The notes under the pieces are model-generated. The model was given only the letters and a program-made list of their open reading frames with translations. It made no database searches and had not been told where the DNA came from. Positions 1 to 11,672 of a DNA stretch of 64,000 nucleotides are shown here, piece after piece (within the stretch, counting starts at the first letter, position 1; every line of letters starts with the position of its first letter). Source of the DNA: Cristatella mucedo. Lineage: Eukaryota; Bryozoa; Phylactolaemata; Cristatellidae. The position numbers and the translations under genes were made by a program. The stretch lies in contig WPIO01000007.1 in the NCBI GenBank assembly GCA_009760855.2, forward strand, positions 7,885,001-7,949,000, in the 5' to 3' direction.

Positions 1-105
1 AGTGTAATTTTTATCGTAAGGCATCCAAACCTGGGCAATAGTGGATAGCAGAAAATGACAGATCTCACACTGAGAGCAGCAACCTGGCTGTTTAGCAGCC
101 TTCTT

Positions 106-107
<2 letters not shown>

Positions 108-188
<81 letters not shown>
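108..188. repeat. (GA)n microsatellite
   Basis: About 40 uninterrupted GA units. It sits where the tail of the neighbouring family B LINE would be expected. Confidence 0.97.
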
Positions 189-190
<2 letters not shown>

Positions 191-204
191 CCAGAAAGCC
201 CAGT

Positions 205-460
205 AAAATCTGTAACTCCACAAAGCCATAAAGGCTGTGTGGGTGTTCAGCAGGAGAGTTTTGTATAGCCCACTCACAGCCTGAGCAGCTTTCGGTACGC
301 ATTCGGTGGCCAACAGACTTCATCTCACGCAAAAAAGAGAAAGTGAGATACATAGCAGAGTCAGGAGAGCAGTTGAGGTAGTGAGTAGCATAGAAGTAGC
401 AGCTCAGGACCGCTGGAAAGGTTGAGCCATAGTCGGCAGCAGGAGAGTAGTTGTCGTGCA
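205..460 (-). mobile_element. LINE family B 3' end
   Basis: Matches the 3' end at 60580-60830: CTGTAACTCCACAAAGCCATAAAG, then GCTTTCGGTACGCATTCGGT and the GAGCAGTTGAGGTAGTGAG segment, to TAGTTGTCGT. The usual ACATT tail is absent; the copy is joined instead to a (GA)n tract at 108-188. Confidence 0.8.
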
Positions 461-2221
461 CCCGGTGGATACTGAAGCCGTGCTCGAGGGTTAACGGACA
501 GCGATGCACGGCAGCACGTGAGGTCGAGCATGCAAAAATACCATCTTTGGACAGCAGCCTCACGGCTGAAAAGCTGCAAAAGACCGGTCCACCTGCTTCC
601 GCCCTGTAATAGAGGCAGCCTACTCGGCTCCTCGGTCGGGTCACGCGGACGGCTTGGTGGTGCTGAAGTTGCTGCCATAATCAGTGGCATACAACAGAGC
701 CAACCAACCGGTAACAAACAATGCAGCTGCTCCTGCTGCTCGTGCTCTTGCTCCTGCCGCCAGTGTCGAGGTCAAAGAAGAATCCACCCCCTCTAGAGCT
801 GCCGTTGGTTCTATGCCCTAGGAGTCTCCCACGCACGCGCACGCACACACACACACGCACGCGCATACACACATATAGCCCAGCCTCCACAGGCCTGTCC
901 TACTTTTTGCACACAGACACTATCGTGCCAGCGGAAAATGTCTGATGGCAGAACAAAGTGACCAAACGAAGAGGCTCGAGCCTTCTCGGTAGACACAACA
1001 ACTAGGTCTGTACGCCGAAAAACACACAGCAGCTAAGCTAGCTCCTTTGCTTAGACAACAGCTAGCTTAAAATGCAAACAAACGACCACCCCACCGAGTG
1101 CCACATGTAAACCGAAGGATGGCTGTTAAGCCAAAGGCCCACAAGACAAGTCCACCAGCAGGCCACTCACTGGCTGTTGCTGCGTCTGCCTGAGTGACTG
1201 GTAGCAACAGATAGCCTCTCATGACCGCAGCAGCCCGATTGTGTAAAGCTTTTCACAAGCACGGCTCCGAGAGATGGACTGCACCTACAGGCCCGGCCCG
1301 GCCACTGCTCCATGCACGGCCAGTGGCCTAAGTGATGCTATCTATACGATGCAGCCTCATAACTGGAGAATAACTGAATAAGTCGGTGCAGCCATCATAA
1401 CTGGATGGCAGCCCCAGCCAATCTAAAGGACACCGGCCCCTGCCAAAGGGAAAGAAACAGCAGGACTTCCGTGAATCTACAAGCATGCAATGCCCCGGAC
1501 GGTCCTCGGACGGGTGACAGCTGTGTGCCTACTTAGAATAATACAGAAAGCAGCAGGTGATGGTTTTCCAAAGACAGAGCCGGAATTCAGCAATCTTCGT
1601 GGCACTATCCAGCGGCCATGGCGCCGGGCTGCTGCCCTCGGGCTCAGCTCAGCGGCGCATAACTTCTACTCGGCATTGGTTCGCTGGACAAGGCTGGCAC
1701 CCGTGTTGGCACTGTTGCTCTATGCTTCAATGCAGATTAAGCTGAAATTCACCTCTTTTAAGTTCCTAGCGAGTACTTCCTGGAGACCAAGTCTGCTGCA
1801 GGAGAACCCTCTCTGCAAACCACAAACGGCCCACACACCTGGCCACGAATGTGAAGATATACCAACCACGCTCTCGGGAACATGTGCAATGTTTTCTTTA
1901 TGCTCCTGCACCACGGTGGAGCTTGCACCTCCAGCTCTGGTTTCGAACAGGTTATGCGAGCAGCCAAAAAACCTTCATTTCGTCTTCAATTCAGTTTAAT
2001 GTCCAACCTGTCCAAATATATTCAAGTGTTGCGCATTTCTGGTCGCTGAGTCTGTCTCTCAGCATGTGAGTAATGTAGCTCTTCAAAAGCATATCCAATG
2101 GTGTAGCAATCTTCCGAGACATTCTCCGAAAGCTGGTGTTTATTTCTGGAGCTCTATGCACATATCCAAAGCAGGGCTAGGAGAAGAAATGTACAGAAGA
2201 GCTCTTCTGTTCTTCTACACC
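461..2221. other. Unassigned DNA
   Basis: Apart from the CA/CG tract at 831-876 I see no element. The 169-residue open frame at 1490-1999 has no recognised motif and no splice context. Confidence 0.4.
831..876. repeat. (CA)n/(CG) mixed microsatellite
   Basis: Alternating purine-pyrimidine CA/CG/TA run, a sequence type that can adopt left-handed DNA. Confidence 0.9.
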
Positions 2222-2420
2222 ACCAGCAGTAGCTAGGCACCAGCAGCTAGGTAGCAAGCAGCAGCAGCAACTACGCAGCAGCTACTATGCAGCAGCAGCT
2301 ATGCAGCAGCAGCAGCAGCAGCAGCAGCAGTGGCTGGGCAGCACCTGTTGGTACAGTAGCAGCGGCTGTACAGTAGCAGCAGCTGCTGAGCACCAGCAGC
2401 TGGGCAGCAGCCACTAGCTG
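2222..2420. repeat. CAG-rich imperfect repeat
   Basis: Many GCAGCA units broken by CTAGG, CTATG and CTGGG, with a pure (GCA)9-type run at about 2303-2330. No long open frame uses it as a poly-Gln, poly-Ser or poly-Ala tract with recognisable flanks, so it is treated as non-coding. Confidence 0.88.
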
Positions 2421-2748
2421 CACTAGCAGTTAGGCAGCACCCGGGGGGGGGGAAGGTTTGCTGCTTAAGGCAGCTGACAGCCGTTTAGCCAGAGCTCCAG
2501 CCAGCCAGCCAGAAAAGTTAGGCATGAAGGCATTGGCAGAAATTAGGCCAAGTGCTCTGCTGCCAATGACTAGCTGACGGCTAGCTGAACAGCTGGAAGC
2601 ATGCACTGAAGTCGACAATCAAGTGATGGGGCACAAGGCACTATGGGTTGAGAGGGTGAGGCACTATGGTTTGAGAGGGTGAGGCAGTTGGTAGCAGCAG
2701 TGAGAAGGGTGAGCATTTATACAGTGGAGTCTCGTGTGGGCACGAATG

Positions 2749-2749
<1 letters not shown>

Positions 2750-2821
<72 letters not shown>
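2750..2821. repeat. (CT)n microsatellite
   Basis: About 36 uninterrupted CT units. Sixty-five bases later a (CA)n tract begins. Confidence 0.97.
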
Positions 2822-2823
<2 letters not shown>

Positions 2824-2885
2824 TTTTAAGTCACATCATTGATCAGCTGTGTGACACGCATGGTTGGAGGCATGCCTGCATCGAG

Positions 2886-2901
2886 CACACACATTCACAC
2901 A

Positions 2902-2954
<53 letters not shown>
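2886..2954. repeat. (CA)n microsatellite
   Basis: CA units with two early CATTCA interruptions, pure from about 2906. Confidence 0.96.
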
Positions 2955-2955
<1 letters not shown>

Positions 2956-3669
2956 GGCATGAGCCAGCAGCTGCCATAGAAATTATATGAGACACACATG
3001 TTTGTCAGAATCCATCGGCTGCCCAAGGACACCTTGCCCTCCCGGAGAACAGGTGTCTGCTTCCAAATGCAGCAATGACACGGCTAGAGCAACAGAAAAT
3101 AACCCATAATGGCCCGAAACAGCTCTGACATTAATCGACAGTGACAGGTAGAAGTGAGAAGGGAGGTAGACGGCAACAAAAAGACATGTAGGGGTGAGAG
3201 AGAACTGGGGTGAATGAGAAGGAGGAGAAAGACAGCACTCAGAACCATACAAGTTAGGGATTGGTGACCGAGCTGCAGGTAACTGGAGCTGAATGCAGAC
3301 TCGACCACAGGCAATCGGCCATGAGCTAGGTCCGGTAACCCTCCAGAGCCAATGTGGCAACGAACGGCCGGCCTCTCTTCTAGGCATTCACCCGAGCCCC
3401 ACCCCCTCCCCACCACCTTGTAGGGCAGCTGCTGCATTTACACGTCGAAGCTGGACCAGGGAGCACTGGGCGCTCTGCTGGCAGCTCCGGCTGCAACCGA
3501 CCGCCGGTTGCTGCTGACCCGGTTGACGCCCACTGCTGTCCGGCACAACGGCTCATTAAAATGCAGATGAGATGTGCCAAGACGTAGCTACAGGAGCACC
3601 AGCAGCAGGTAGAGCAGAGTGAGCAGCATGCCCCTGGACGACTGACGCGAGGCAGGGAGCGAAAACCGG

Positions 3670-3790
3670 CTCTCTCTCTCTCTCTCTCTCTCTCCCTCTC
3701 TCTCCCTCTCTCTCTCTCTCTCTCTCCCTCTCTCCCTCTCCCTCTCCCTCTCCCTCTCCCTCTCCCTCTCCCTCTCCCTCTCCCTCTCTC

Positions 3791-3872
<82 letters not shown>
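3670..3872. repeat. Compound (CT)n / (CCCTCT)n satellite
   Basis: About 200 bases of pure pyrimidine on the plus strand: CT runs at both ends and a hexamer CCCTCT block in the middle (about 3735-3790). The long Arg-Glu open frames on the minus strand here (3380-4060) are translations of this repeat. Confidence 0.96.
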
Positions 3873-3874
<2 letters not shown>

Positions 3875-5110
3875 TCGAGGCGCCAGCTGAATGTTGGCTG
3901 GCAGCCCATGGCTGTGCCAGGGGCGGTTTGCGCAGAACTTTGTGGCACAAGTCATGGCGGCAGAGGCGCACGCAACAGTGCAGCCCGGTAACAGGCTCTC
4001 ATACCACCGGCCCCTAATCTTTTCGAGACAGAGGCGGCAGCAAGATAACGCCGGTGACAAAACTATTAGTCATCCCCCCTGGGCCAATGGGTCGAAAGGC
4101 AATGTCGAAGAGGACTTTGCCATCACGGCATCAACACGACAGGGTTCCTTTGCACTAACCCCCTCCGGGTATAAGCCCAGGAGTGAAGCGCTGGCTCTTT
4201 TCGACCGCACCCGTGGGCTCGAGACCTGCAGCAGGCAAGTCTTTATTGCCCACAGCTAGCAGGAGTGACAGCCGTTGCGGCTGTCCTGCCGCTATACAAA
4301 TGAGGCCGTTGAATCAACTAACTTTCAGTTTACAATAATCTAGTCTCCAGACATGGAGACTCCATTCTGGTTATGAAAAGCGCCATTTCAAGGCAGGCTG
4401 CGCTATCTGATGAATGCGCGGAGTTAAGCGAGCACACCTCGGGCAGAGGGGACAGTGACAGGAGACAAGCAGGGCCACTGCACGTGCCACACCAGCTGGC
4501 TAGCAACAGCTAGGATAGCTGGAAGGCAGCGCCGAGCTAGAAGCCTGGCTAACGTTGCGCCGGCCAGCTTCACCAGTCAGCTACCCGCCCCCACGACCGC
4601 ATTTGAAACCAAGAATACTCGAGTCCAGTTCTGATGGCATGCGTCTCGTAGAAAGGCAAGTGGCAAAGAGAAGGCAGCAGCTCGGCACTAGCGCCCGCCG
4701 GCCTCACCTCCTGCACTCACGCAGCAGCAGCAAGCAAGCAAGCAGCGGCCGCAGCAGCAGTGGAGAGGGCAACTGCCACGAGCTGGCTTCGGGCTACCTT
4801 TGCTGTCATGCCGCCGGCTGGAGCCGACATCTCAGGCTCTTGGTAGCAATCCGATCGGCCGCGAAACGGCTGCCGGACATTGCCGGCCGGCCGGCTGCCC
4901 GCCCGCCGCGTACACCTGCAAGACGAGATCGAAAGCTGGGGTGAAACCTCGAGCAGCATGGTGGTGGGCTGGCCGGTCCGGCGGTGGTGGTGGAGGCAGC
5001 GGCAGGCAATCAGCACGAGTGCTGAAGAGGATTCATTGGTGGCAAAAGCTGCCGACGAGGCACGACACACCGAGCGGCCACCCTCCCAAGCCTCTCAGTG
5101 TGGCTGCTGA

Positions 5111-5210
5111 CCAAGTCGCTCGAGTGCCGACCAAGTCGCTCGAGTGCCGCCCAAGTCGCTCGAGTGCCGCCCAAGTCGCTCGAGTGCCGCCCAAGTCGCT
5201 CGAGCTCCGC
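5111..5210. repeat. 20-bp tandem repeat, five copies
   Basis: Five head-to-tail copies of a 20-base unit starting CCAAGTCGCT and continuing CGAGTGCCG(A/C). The first unit ends in A, the last has CTC for GTG, and the others are identical. It lies in the CpG-rich zone. There are no spacers, so it is not a CRISPR. Confidence 0.97.
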
Positions 5211-5627
5211 CGGCAGTGGGGGAAAGGAGGCCGGTCCAGCGAACGGCTCGATCAGCAGTCAAATGCAACTGCTTAACCTCACCTGCCTCTCTCCCTCTAT
5301 TTCTCTTCTTCCTCTCTCCCCCCCCCCCCCGTGCCAAGCAGCTGCTGTCTCCCTCAGACTGGGACTGTCGGGTCACGTGTGCGACACGACTCAGACCCCG
5401 ATCAGTTATCCTTTCCGGTTCATTTTACTCTTAGCCAAAGTTGCATAAAACCGGCCTTGGAAGAGCGATGTCGCTAGGAGCTATGTGCAACGGCACGCGA
5501 AGCTCTCGCTTCGCGGTCGCGATGCACCACGACGCAGCTGTTGGAATTGCACGTCAGAAAATCGACCGACCAGCTCGAGCCCCTCCCCTCCCCAACCACT
5601 TCGCGACGCGACGCTCGGCCGAAATGG

Positions 5628-5660
5628 CGCCGCCGACAGCCGCCGACAGCCGCCGACAGC
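5628..5660. repeat. 10-bp GC-rich tandem repeat
   Basis: Three copies of GCCGCCGACA, followed by a related GCCAGCGCCG stretch. Confidence 0.85.
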
Positions 5661-7784
5661 CAGCGCCGCGGCCGCCGACGTCCACAAGACGTGCGGGCGG
5701 TTGCCGCAGAAGCCTTACTTAGTCGCCTGGCGGCGCCTCCGCGAGCCGCGTCCACCGGCCGATCCGTCCGGCTCACTCTCTCCTCCCCCCCCCCCCCCCC
5801 AACACGCGTCCCACCCGCGATCTGCTAGCTGGCTGGTTGACGAGCTGGCTGGCGGCGGGCTCCGCGCGGCGAGATCAGCGCCAATCGAGGACGTGCCTCC
5901 ACCGTCCCGCCGCAGCGGCCCGCCGCCGCCGCGAACACGATGGTGAGCTGACAATGGGCGACCGACCCGCGCGGCCAAGAAGGCGCCTGGCGGCGGCAAG
6001 TCGTGGACGGCGAGCGAGCTCCTCGCGGTTCGATCGCCGGCTGCGCGAGCCGAGACTGGAGGCGCGCGCTGCGGCGGCAGCGCTGCAGGACCGGTCTCCG
6101 GACGAGGCACGCACGCATCACTAAAAGGCTGACGCTCCGCAATGATGCGCGGATGGGCCGGGGGGCGCCCGTAGCTCGACCACGACCTCCGCCGCCGCCG
6201 CCCCGCCGCCGCCGCCTTACCTGCCTAAAATCGAATACTAGGATGCGCCGCCTCCGAAGAATCGAGCTCTGCACGGTCCCCGCGCGCGAACAAGCTGGCG
6301 TCCGCGCGAGCGCTCGTTGGCGTAAAGTCAGCAACTCGGCCGGCTACGAATACGACACCGATGACCACCAGCCAACCAACACAATTCAAAGCCAGCAGAG
6401 CCCTACCCAGTTGGCATCGCTACGTCACACTCTCAGTTCCGGTTCCACCGGCTCCGCCTGCTACCGAGGAGGCGGGGGAGCGGGCGTTCGCCCCGCCTTT
6501 CGGCTTTCTTACCAGCCTCCCCAGCTATTTCGTAAAGCAGCGCCCGCTACTTTCCGCCGCCTTACGGCTGCGCGGCTCGCTTGCGAATCGGGCGATCGGT
6601 CCACGCTATTGCGACCGCCGCTGGGCACGGCGTCTTCGCTCCGCGGGCCACAGGCGAACGCAGGCGCTCCTAGCTGCCTGCGTACGCGCGCGACTCAGTT
6701 CGACTGTGCACGTACTCGTTGTGCATCCAACCCCAAACGGCGTCCCGCCCGCACGAAAGTGCGAGTCAAGACGCTGCGCCTCCTTGGCGGAGCAGCGAAG
6801 GCGGACCGTGCGACAGCGGCTACACTCTACGACCCCGTGCGGGCGTCGCACCGCCCGCCGGCCGTGCGTAACGGGTGGGGCGGCAGATACTGCAGATGGG
6901 CGCTGTGCTAGCGAGGGCCGAGCCTTCTTCTAGGCCCAAGAAACTTCGCGACACGAACGCAAGGACGCGCGAATACGAAACGCTACGTTCTCGCCATCCT
7001 GCCTGCTGCCGACGCCGATGTAGCCGTGCCCGGAGCCGCCGCTTCCGGGATGCATGGCGAGAAACCAATCGCACTATTTGAACCGGCGGTTAGCAGTTCG
7101 GGTAGAATGCTCGCTTCCGAGATCGGCTCTTGACAGTTAACCTCCGAGTGGCCTTTTCGAGTCCAACTGCACGGCAGCGGCTCAGCAAGGACGCAGCGCT
7201 ACGGTACGCAGCCAATTCGAAAAGCAAGAAAAGTATTACGATAATAATAATAAATGTGTATATCATCTATAGTTTAACGTCCCAAAAGCAAGCGAACGAC
7301 GGTACGGAAACAGCGAAAGTCCAAAAACAGCTGCGTATTTGGGCTCGCAGTGCGATGGCTCACAGCTGTCCTCTCCTGAGCCCGCGTTCCCGCTGCCCCA
7401 TCTCTGCACGCCGTAACTCACCCTCAGTCAAAACATTAACTCACCAAACGATAATCCTCAATTAATCATTAACCCAACAATCCATAAAGCCGCGGCAGCG
7501 ACACGTGTCCTTGTGATCTCAAGATCAAATCTCAGCAGCAACACAAGTAAAATCACAGCACCACGCGGCATAGAGCGCACCGAGCCGCTGCAAATTCGGA
7601 CGCTACAAATCCAAGACGAAGTAGCGGCAAACCTTCCACGCAACGGAAAAAGCGCTTCACAACACGACGGCGCCGTCACAGTCCAGCAACCAAAATTAAT
7701 CACTATCCGCACATCTCATCGAGTGTCACCACAGCCCACTCGGAAAACGATCAGGGACAGTACTATCCTTTAAACGAAGTCACA

Positions 7785-8192
7785 GCATTGTCAAAGAACT
7801 TAATCTCTTTCTAGGCACTTCATATATGCTGTAAAGAACGCACGATCATATGGCCTCTGGTAACACGCACAGTGTCGACTTGCATAAGCACAAAAGGGAC
7901 AAATCACAAAGACTCAGCCAATGATGTTAGATACAGTTTTGCTTTAGCTTCTTTTTAGACTCGTCAATCAGGGGATGTCGTGACGTCAGTCAGGAGTCAG
8001 TTCCAGGCTTGGAAGCACAGGACCTGAAGACACAATCTCCAAAAGATTTCAAGTTCGTTCGAGGCATAGCTTGACAATTTGAGTCCGACGAGCGGACGGT
8101 ACGATGGTTAGGGAGTAGCTCTGATAGGCTGGCTGGAGTCGGAAGAATGGGAGGGACCTAAAAGTGAGCTATAAGGCTTTCGCTGTCTGAGG
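7785..8192 (-). mobile_element. LINE family A-like 3' end, old
   Basis: On the minus strand: terminal hairpin remnant (AGAACTTAATCTCTTTCTAGG near 7797), 3' untranslated region, then RT C-terminal sequence with a clear counterpart of the GATGTTGTGACGTCAGTC segment seen at 18050 and 42720. Diverged, without a clear tail. Confidence 0.7.
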
Positions 8193-8239
8193 GCCAGAGA
8201 ACCAGTGGTTGTACACAGAATACACGAACCTAAATAGTT

Positions 8240-8605
8240 GTCATGCAGAAATTGGACAGCCTGACTCTCAAAACGGCCTCGGCCAGCCTACCTCCAGTTG
8301 CATCTGCACGCCACCTGGGAATTCTGTTCCAAAGTGAACTTTCAGAAGGTGACCACAGCTGCTCCTCAGTCACGTCTGCTCAGCCACGTATCATTGCAGA
8401 AATTCGGGCTTGCTTACACAAGGTTACACAAGAAGCTGCTCCGTGCATTTATGACCTCTCTTGACTTGGGTAACTTTTCACTCATAGGTCTTCCTGTCTG
8501 TGCCAAGAGACACGTAGAGTTGGGTTCAAAATTCTGCAGCTACACCAGTTTGCTCAGAACCGCACGATCGCAACATAGAACTCTTCTCACCGACCTGCAT
8601 TGATC
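8240..8605 (+). mobile_element. LINE family A-like RT relic
   Basis: Plus-strand remnant of the region after the YADD box: counterparts of QKLERLTLKIGSAS, SARNLGVLFQSDLS and the SRLDFCNS segment can be followed through several frame changes. It lies behind the minus-strand relic at 7785, so the two are in opposite orientation. Confidence 0.6.
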
Positions 8606-8609
8606 GAAC

Positions 8610-10210
8610 TGAAAATTTCACTTTCATCTACAGCTTTTTTAGATATCGGCACAAGTTCTTTGTCGGATATCAACGGAAATTTATGGCGAATGTTCTCTGT
8701 TTGGACGATTGCTACTGAAAAATCAACGACAATAATTAAAAGAGATAGTCATTGTTAAAAACTTCGTGCTCTGCGTCATCTTTCAGCGTACTACATTCTG
8801 GCCTGGAGGGGTATAGAATGGCCTATTTCCACACCGGTTATAAAGCGGCCTAGGCCGTTTTAATCCCCGAGCATACTCTGGGGCGGGGTATACTCTGGCC
8901 TGCTATACCGGAATGTTGGCTACCGTATATATGCACCGAAAGCCCTCGGGCTCATGTGGTTAATGGCGGTGCCCCTAATCGTATGCAACTGGTGTAAAAC
9001 TGAGCAGCTCTCTGTTCTGCAGTCAAAAAAATACTAGCCGATCAACAGCCTCTTTAGTATAGCGGCAGAAGAGCCTTGACATGCTTATCACCACCGCTTG
9101 CAGTAAATAATCACTCACCCTCAGGATTCGAACCCGCGACCTCGGGATTGAAAGTCACGAAAAGCAACCGCCGTAACCTAGCGTGCCACTCACTTTGGCA
9201 GCTCTCTGAGCTGCCATGCCAAGTGCCATCAAAGCTCCCAGCAGCATAGCTGCTGCCGCAGCACACTACTCCCGTCCGTGGTCATCTGGCTACCTATCTA
9301 GCAAAGAATCGGCTTCATAGTTCCAGGTTTTTCATAGTTTCCAGATTTTCGCGTCGAAACGCTTGCTAGCAGCCGCCCACAAAGCCGACGACCTTGCCCC
9401 TCCAATCAGACGTTCTGGCACAGCCCACTGCAGGGTTTGCAGTCGCCTTGCCATTCCTATCATTCGTTTGAAATCTGTTGGCGATCGAGCGTTCAGCTCG
9501 CACTCACCGAAGCTCAGAACTCGCATCTGACTCCAGCCACTGCCAGCACTGATTTCTTTAGAGTCTCAAAAGATAAAGACGCTTCAGTTCTGCTCAACTT
9601 TCATTTCGCCCCAGCGAAACGTTGCTATTTGTTGGTCCTGTGTGCTTTGCAGGCTGCACCTCAAAATGTTTCAGTGCAAGTTACGTGCCAGAGCTCCCAC
9701 TCACACGGTTGCCCGCAACCTGAGTGTCTTCTCTTGTGCCCTAGCATGCTGGCCAAAGTATGAAACTCGCTCACTTTTGTGCATGGTAGTCTAAGCACGA
9801 TGACGCGCATGTCATTAGTGCCCTGCTATTGATTCTCTTGCAGCTAGTAACGTGCTTGCATAGAGATTTAGTTCTTAAAGCGCGCTCTATACAGACGGCA
9901 TATTATTTTTATTATCCTTTTGCCTGCAAGCTCCTTATCTGGAATTATCATTGAGAGCCAAGAGAGGCTGCCGGAATTTCGCGTTGAGCTAGAGGCGCAA
10001 TAGCTGCTCGTTTAGGCTCACGCGGTTCTACGCTAAGGCAACCAGTAACGACATCGTTAAATGCTAATACTTCTATGCGATTTGCGACAGTGAGTGCCTG
10101 TAGTTCATCGCTATTTAGCAGCCTACAAGGCTGATTCTAAAAAAAATAATTCTCTAGCAATTCCTTAACCAGAGGATTTCAAAAGTCACTGTTCTCTAAC
10201 CCCCTTTAGA
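8610..10210. other. Unassigned DNA with one SINE1
   Basis: A 12-base palindrome CGGCCTAGGCCG at 8846-8857 lies in a patch repeating variants of TATACTCTGGCC (8800-8910), possibly a decayed mobile element. The SINE1 is at 9025-9195. From 9200 to 10210 nothing is recognised. Confidence 0.4.
9025..9195 (-). mobile_element. SINE1, diverged copy
   Basis: Reverse orientation: CAACAGCCTCTTTAGTATAGC, the CACCACCGCTTGCAGT body, B box complement GGATTCGAACCC and the A-box side CCTAGCGTGCCA. The GACCTCGG hairpin is partly lost and no ATT tail remains. Confidence 0.78.
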
Positions 10211-10211
10211 C

Positions 10212-10490
10212 GTAATACTAATAATACATTTGTATAGCGCCCTCAGAGAACTTAATCTATTTCTATGCACTTTACATACGTTGTATAGAAAGCATTGCCA
10301 AATGATCGGCGGTAACATTTGGAAGCAGCAGGCAAGGTGCAAGAATTAAATGCTGTAATAAACGGTGGCTTTAAGCTTCTTTTTAAATCTCGGGAGTGAG
10401 TTCCAGTCTTTGGGTCCATACAAACTAAAGGCACGGTCTCCAAAGGTTTGGGGCTCGTACGAGGTCTAGCTAAACGATTCGAGTCAGACC
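10212..10490 (-). mobile_element. LINE family A-like 3' end, short
   Basis: Starts with an ATT-type tail (AATACTAATAATAC at about 10216), the hairpin (GCGCCCTCAGAGAACTTAATC) and a shortened 3' untranslated region joined to RT C-terminal sequence ending near the CTAGCTAAACGATTCG segment. 5' truncated. Confidence 0.72.
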
Positions 10491-11534
10491 GAGGTTAGAA
10501 CTAGAGACACGAAAAGAAGCCACGTTGAACGGCTCCTAAATGGCACCTGCCCACGCCCAGCCGCCCCCTCTGAAGACCGACGGCTAAGCTCATCCTCAAA
10601 GCCCGGCTAGCCTCGTCGGCTTCTCCTCCTCCGTAGCGTTTTTCCAGAATCACTTAATAATAGACGGTAGCCTATTCTGAAATCGGAGTCCAATTTGGCA
10701 CGCCAAAGAAATGTTAATTAAGGTGCACTTTTCAGCCACTCCAAGACGATGCTTAGCTCGACGCGACCGAAAAATAAAGGGCTCGCTTCCGCAGGTCGGC
10801 CGTCGGCCCGGCCGGCGGGGCTGGGGCGGGAACGACGGCCGGACAGCAAGCCGTCGCTCAGCGTGCGACGCCGCAGCGCTCAGCTCAGCGCCGGGGAAAG
10901 CCCTCGCGCATTCGACCTCGCGGCAGCGAGTGCAGAGCTCGGTCGTGCAGCCAGAGCGACATGGATTGCGCACAGGCGTCGTTGTAACGCCGCCCCGCGA
11001 TTATGCACAGCGATCTTGACAGCCGAACCTCGATGACGAACTGCGAGCTTTGCCGCTGAATTAGAACTGAGGCGCTTATGAAATAGCCGCAATGAGCCGA
11101 GGCTTATGAGCAGCGCGATATTTTATTATTTACGAATGAGATTATGGCAGGAATTACGACCTGACCACTATGTACGTCACGGTCCTGACCGCAGTAGCTC
11201 TCTTGGAGCGACGGTCTGCCGGTCGGCGAATGCTAGCGCTGCTGAGCGCGAGCTGCCGCGATCCTGTTAGCGGGTCGATTGGAAGTCACCTGTCGTTAAA
11301 GTGTTATTCTGACCTCGCGTCTCAGTCGCGGGAAGGAGTTGAGCACAAAAAGGGAGTGCGCGAGGGGCCAGGCAGGAAGTCGCGCTTCGTTCCACTCGGC
11401 GCGTAACGAATAAACTGGCGGCGGCAGGAGTCGCCGCGTCGGAGGTCCTGCGCCGTTCACGACGGCAATTAAACCGCGGCGGCGAACAGGTGCGAGCTGT
11501 GGCTAGTAAGCATGGCAGGTCGCTCTAGCGCCCT
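10491..11534. other. Unassigned GC-rich DNA
   Basis: Moderately CpG-rich between 10.7 and 11.5 kb, with overlapping open frames of about 100 residues on both strands that look like composition effects. Confidence 0.35.
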
Positions 11535-11672
11535 AAAAAATTAATTCGTATAGCGCCTTAAGAGAACTTAATCTCTATTCAGGCGCTTCACATATGCCAC
11601 GGGGCTCGAGCCCACGACCTCGGCTAGACCTCGGTCGGGGGCGAGCACCTTAACCGCGGGGCCAAACCAGCG
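11535..11672 (-). mobile_element. SINE2 (class II tRNA-like head, LINE-like tail)
   Basis: Reverse orientation. The head resembles Leu/Ser tRNA (on its own strand GTGGTTAAGGTGCTCG, then GAGGTCGTGGGCTCGAGCCC as a self-complementary B-box variant). The tail, GAAGCGCCTGAATAGAG to CTTAAGGCGCTATACG, has the same layout as the family A LINE terminal hairpin. No protein is encoded. Confidence 0.8.

Larger units (their letters stand above)
4500..7200. other. CpG/GC-rich zone, probable promoter region, no gene called
   Basis: Dense CpG, GC-rich triplets ((CCG)n near 6188-6215), C homopolymers at 5318-5330 and 5785-5800, and overlapping long Arg/Pro/Ala-rich open frames on both strands. Such frames are expected by chance where stop codons are rare. 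A consensus splice donor on the minus strand (CAG/GTAAGG, exon side ending at 6221) could mark a first exon read leftward, but no partner exon was found. Confidence 0.45.

Noticed and set aside
3380-4060. 226-codon minus-strand open frame with a long Arg-Glu repeat
   Set aside because: It is the translation of the compound CT repeat; flanks show no domain.
5111-5210. CRISPR-like array
   Set aside because: Repeats are contiguous with no spacers, and the surroundings are animal nuclear DNA.
6003-6911. 302-codon open frame in the CpG-rich zone
   Set aside because: It starts at a non-ATG codon, is Arg/Ala/Pro-rich, and overlaps long open frames on both strands. Scarcity of stop codons in GC-rich DNA explains it.
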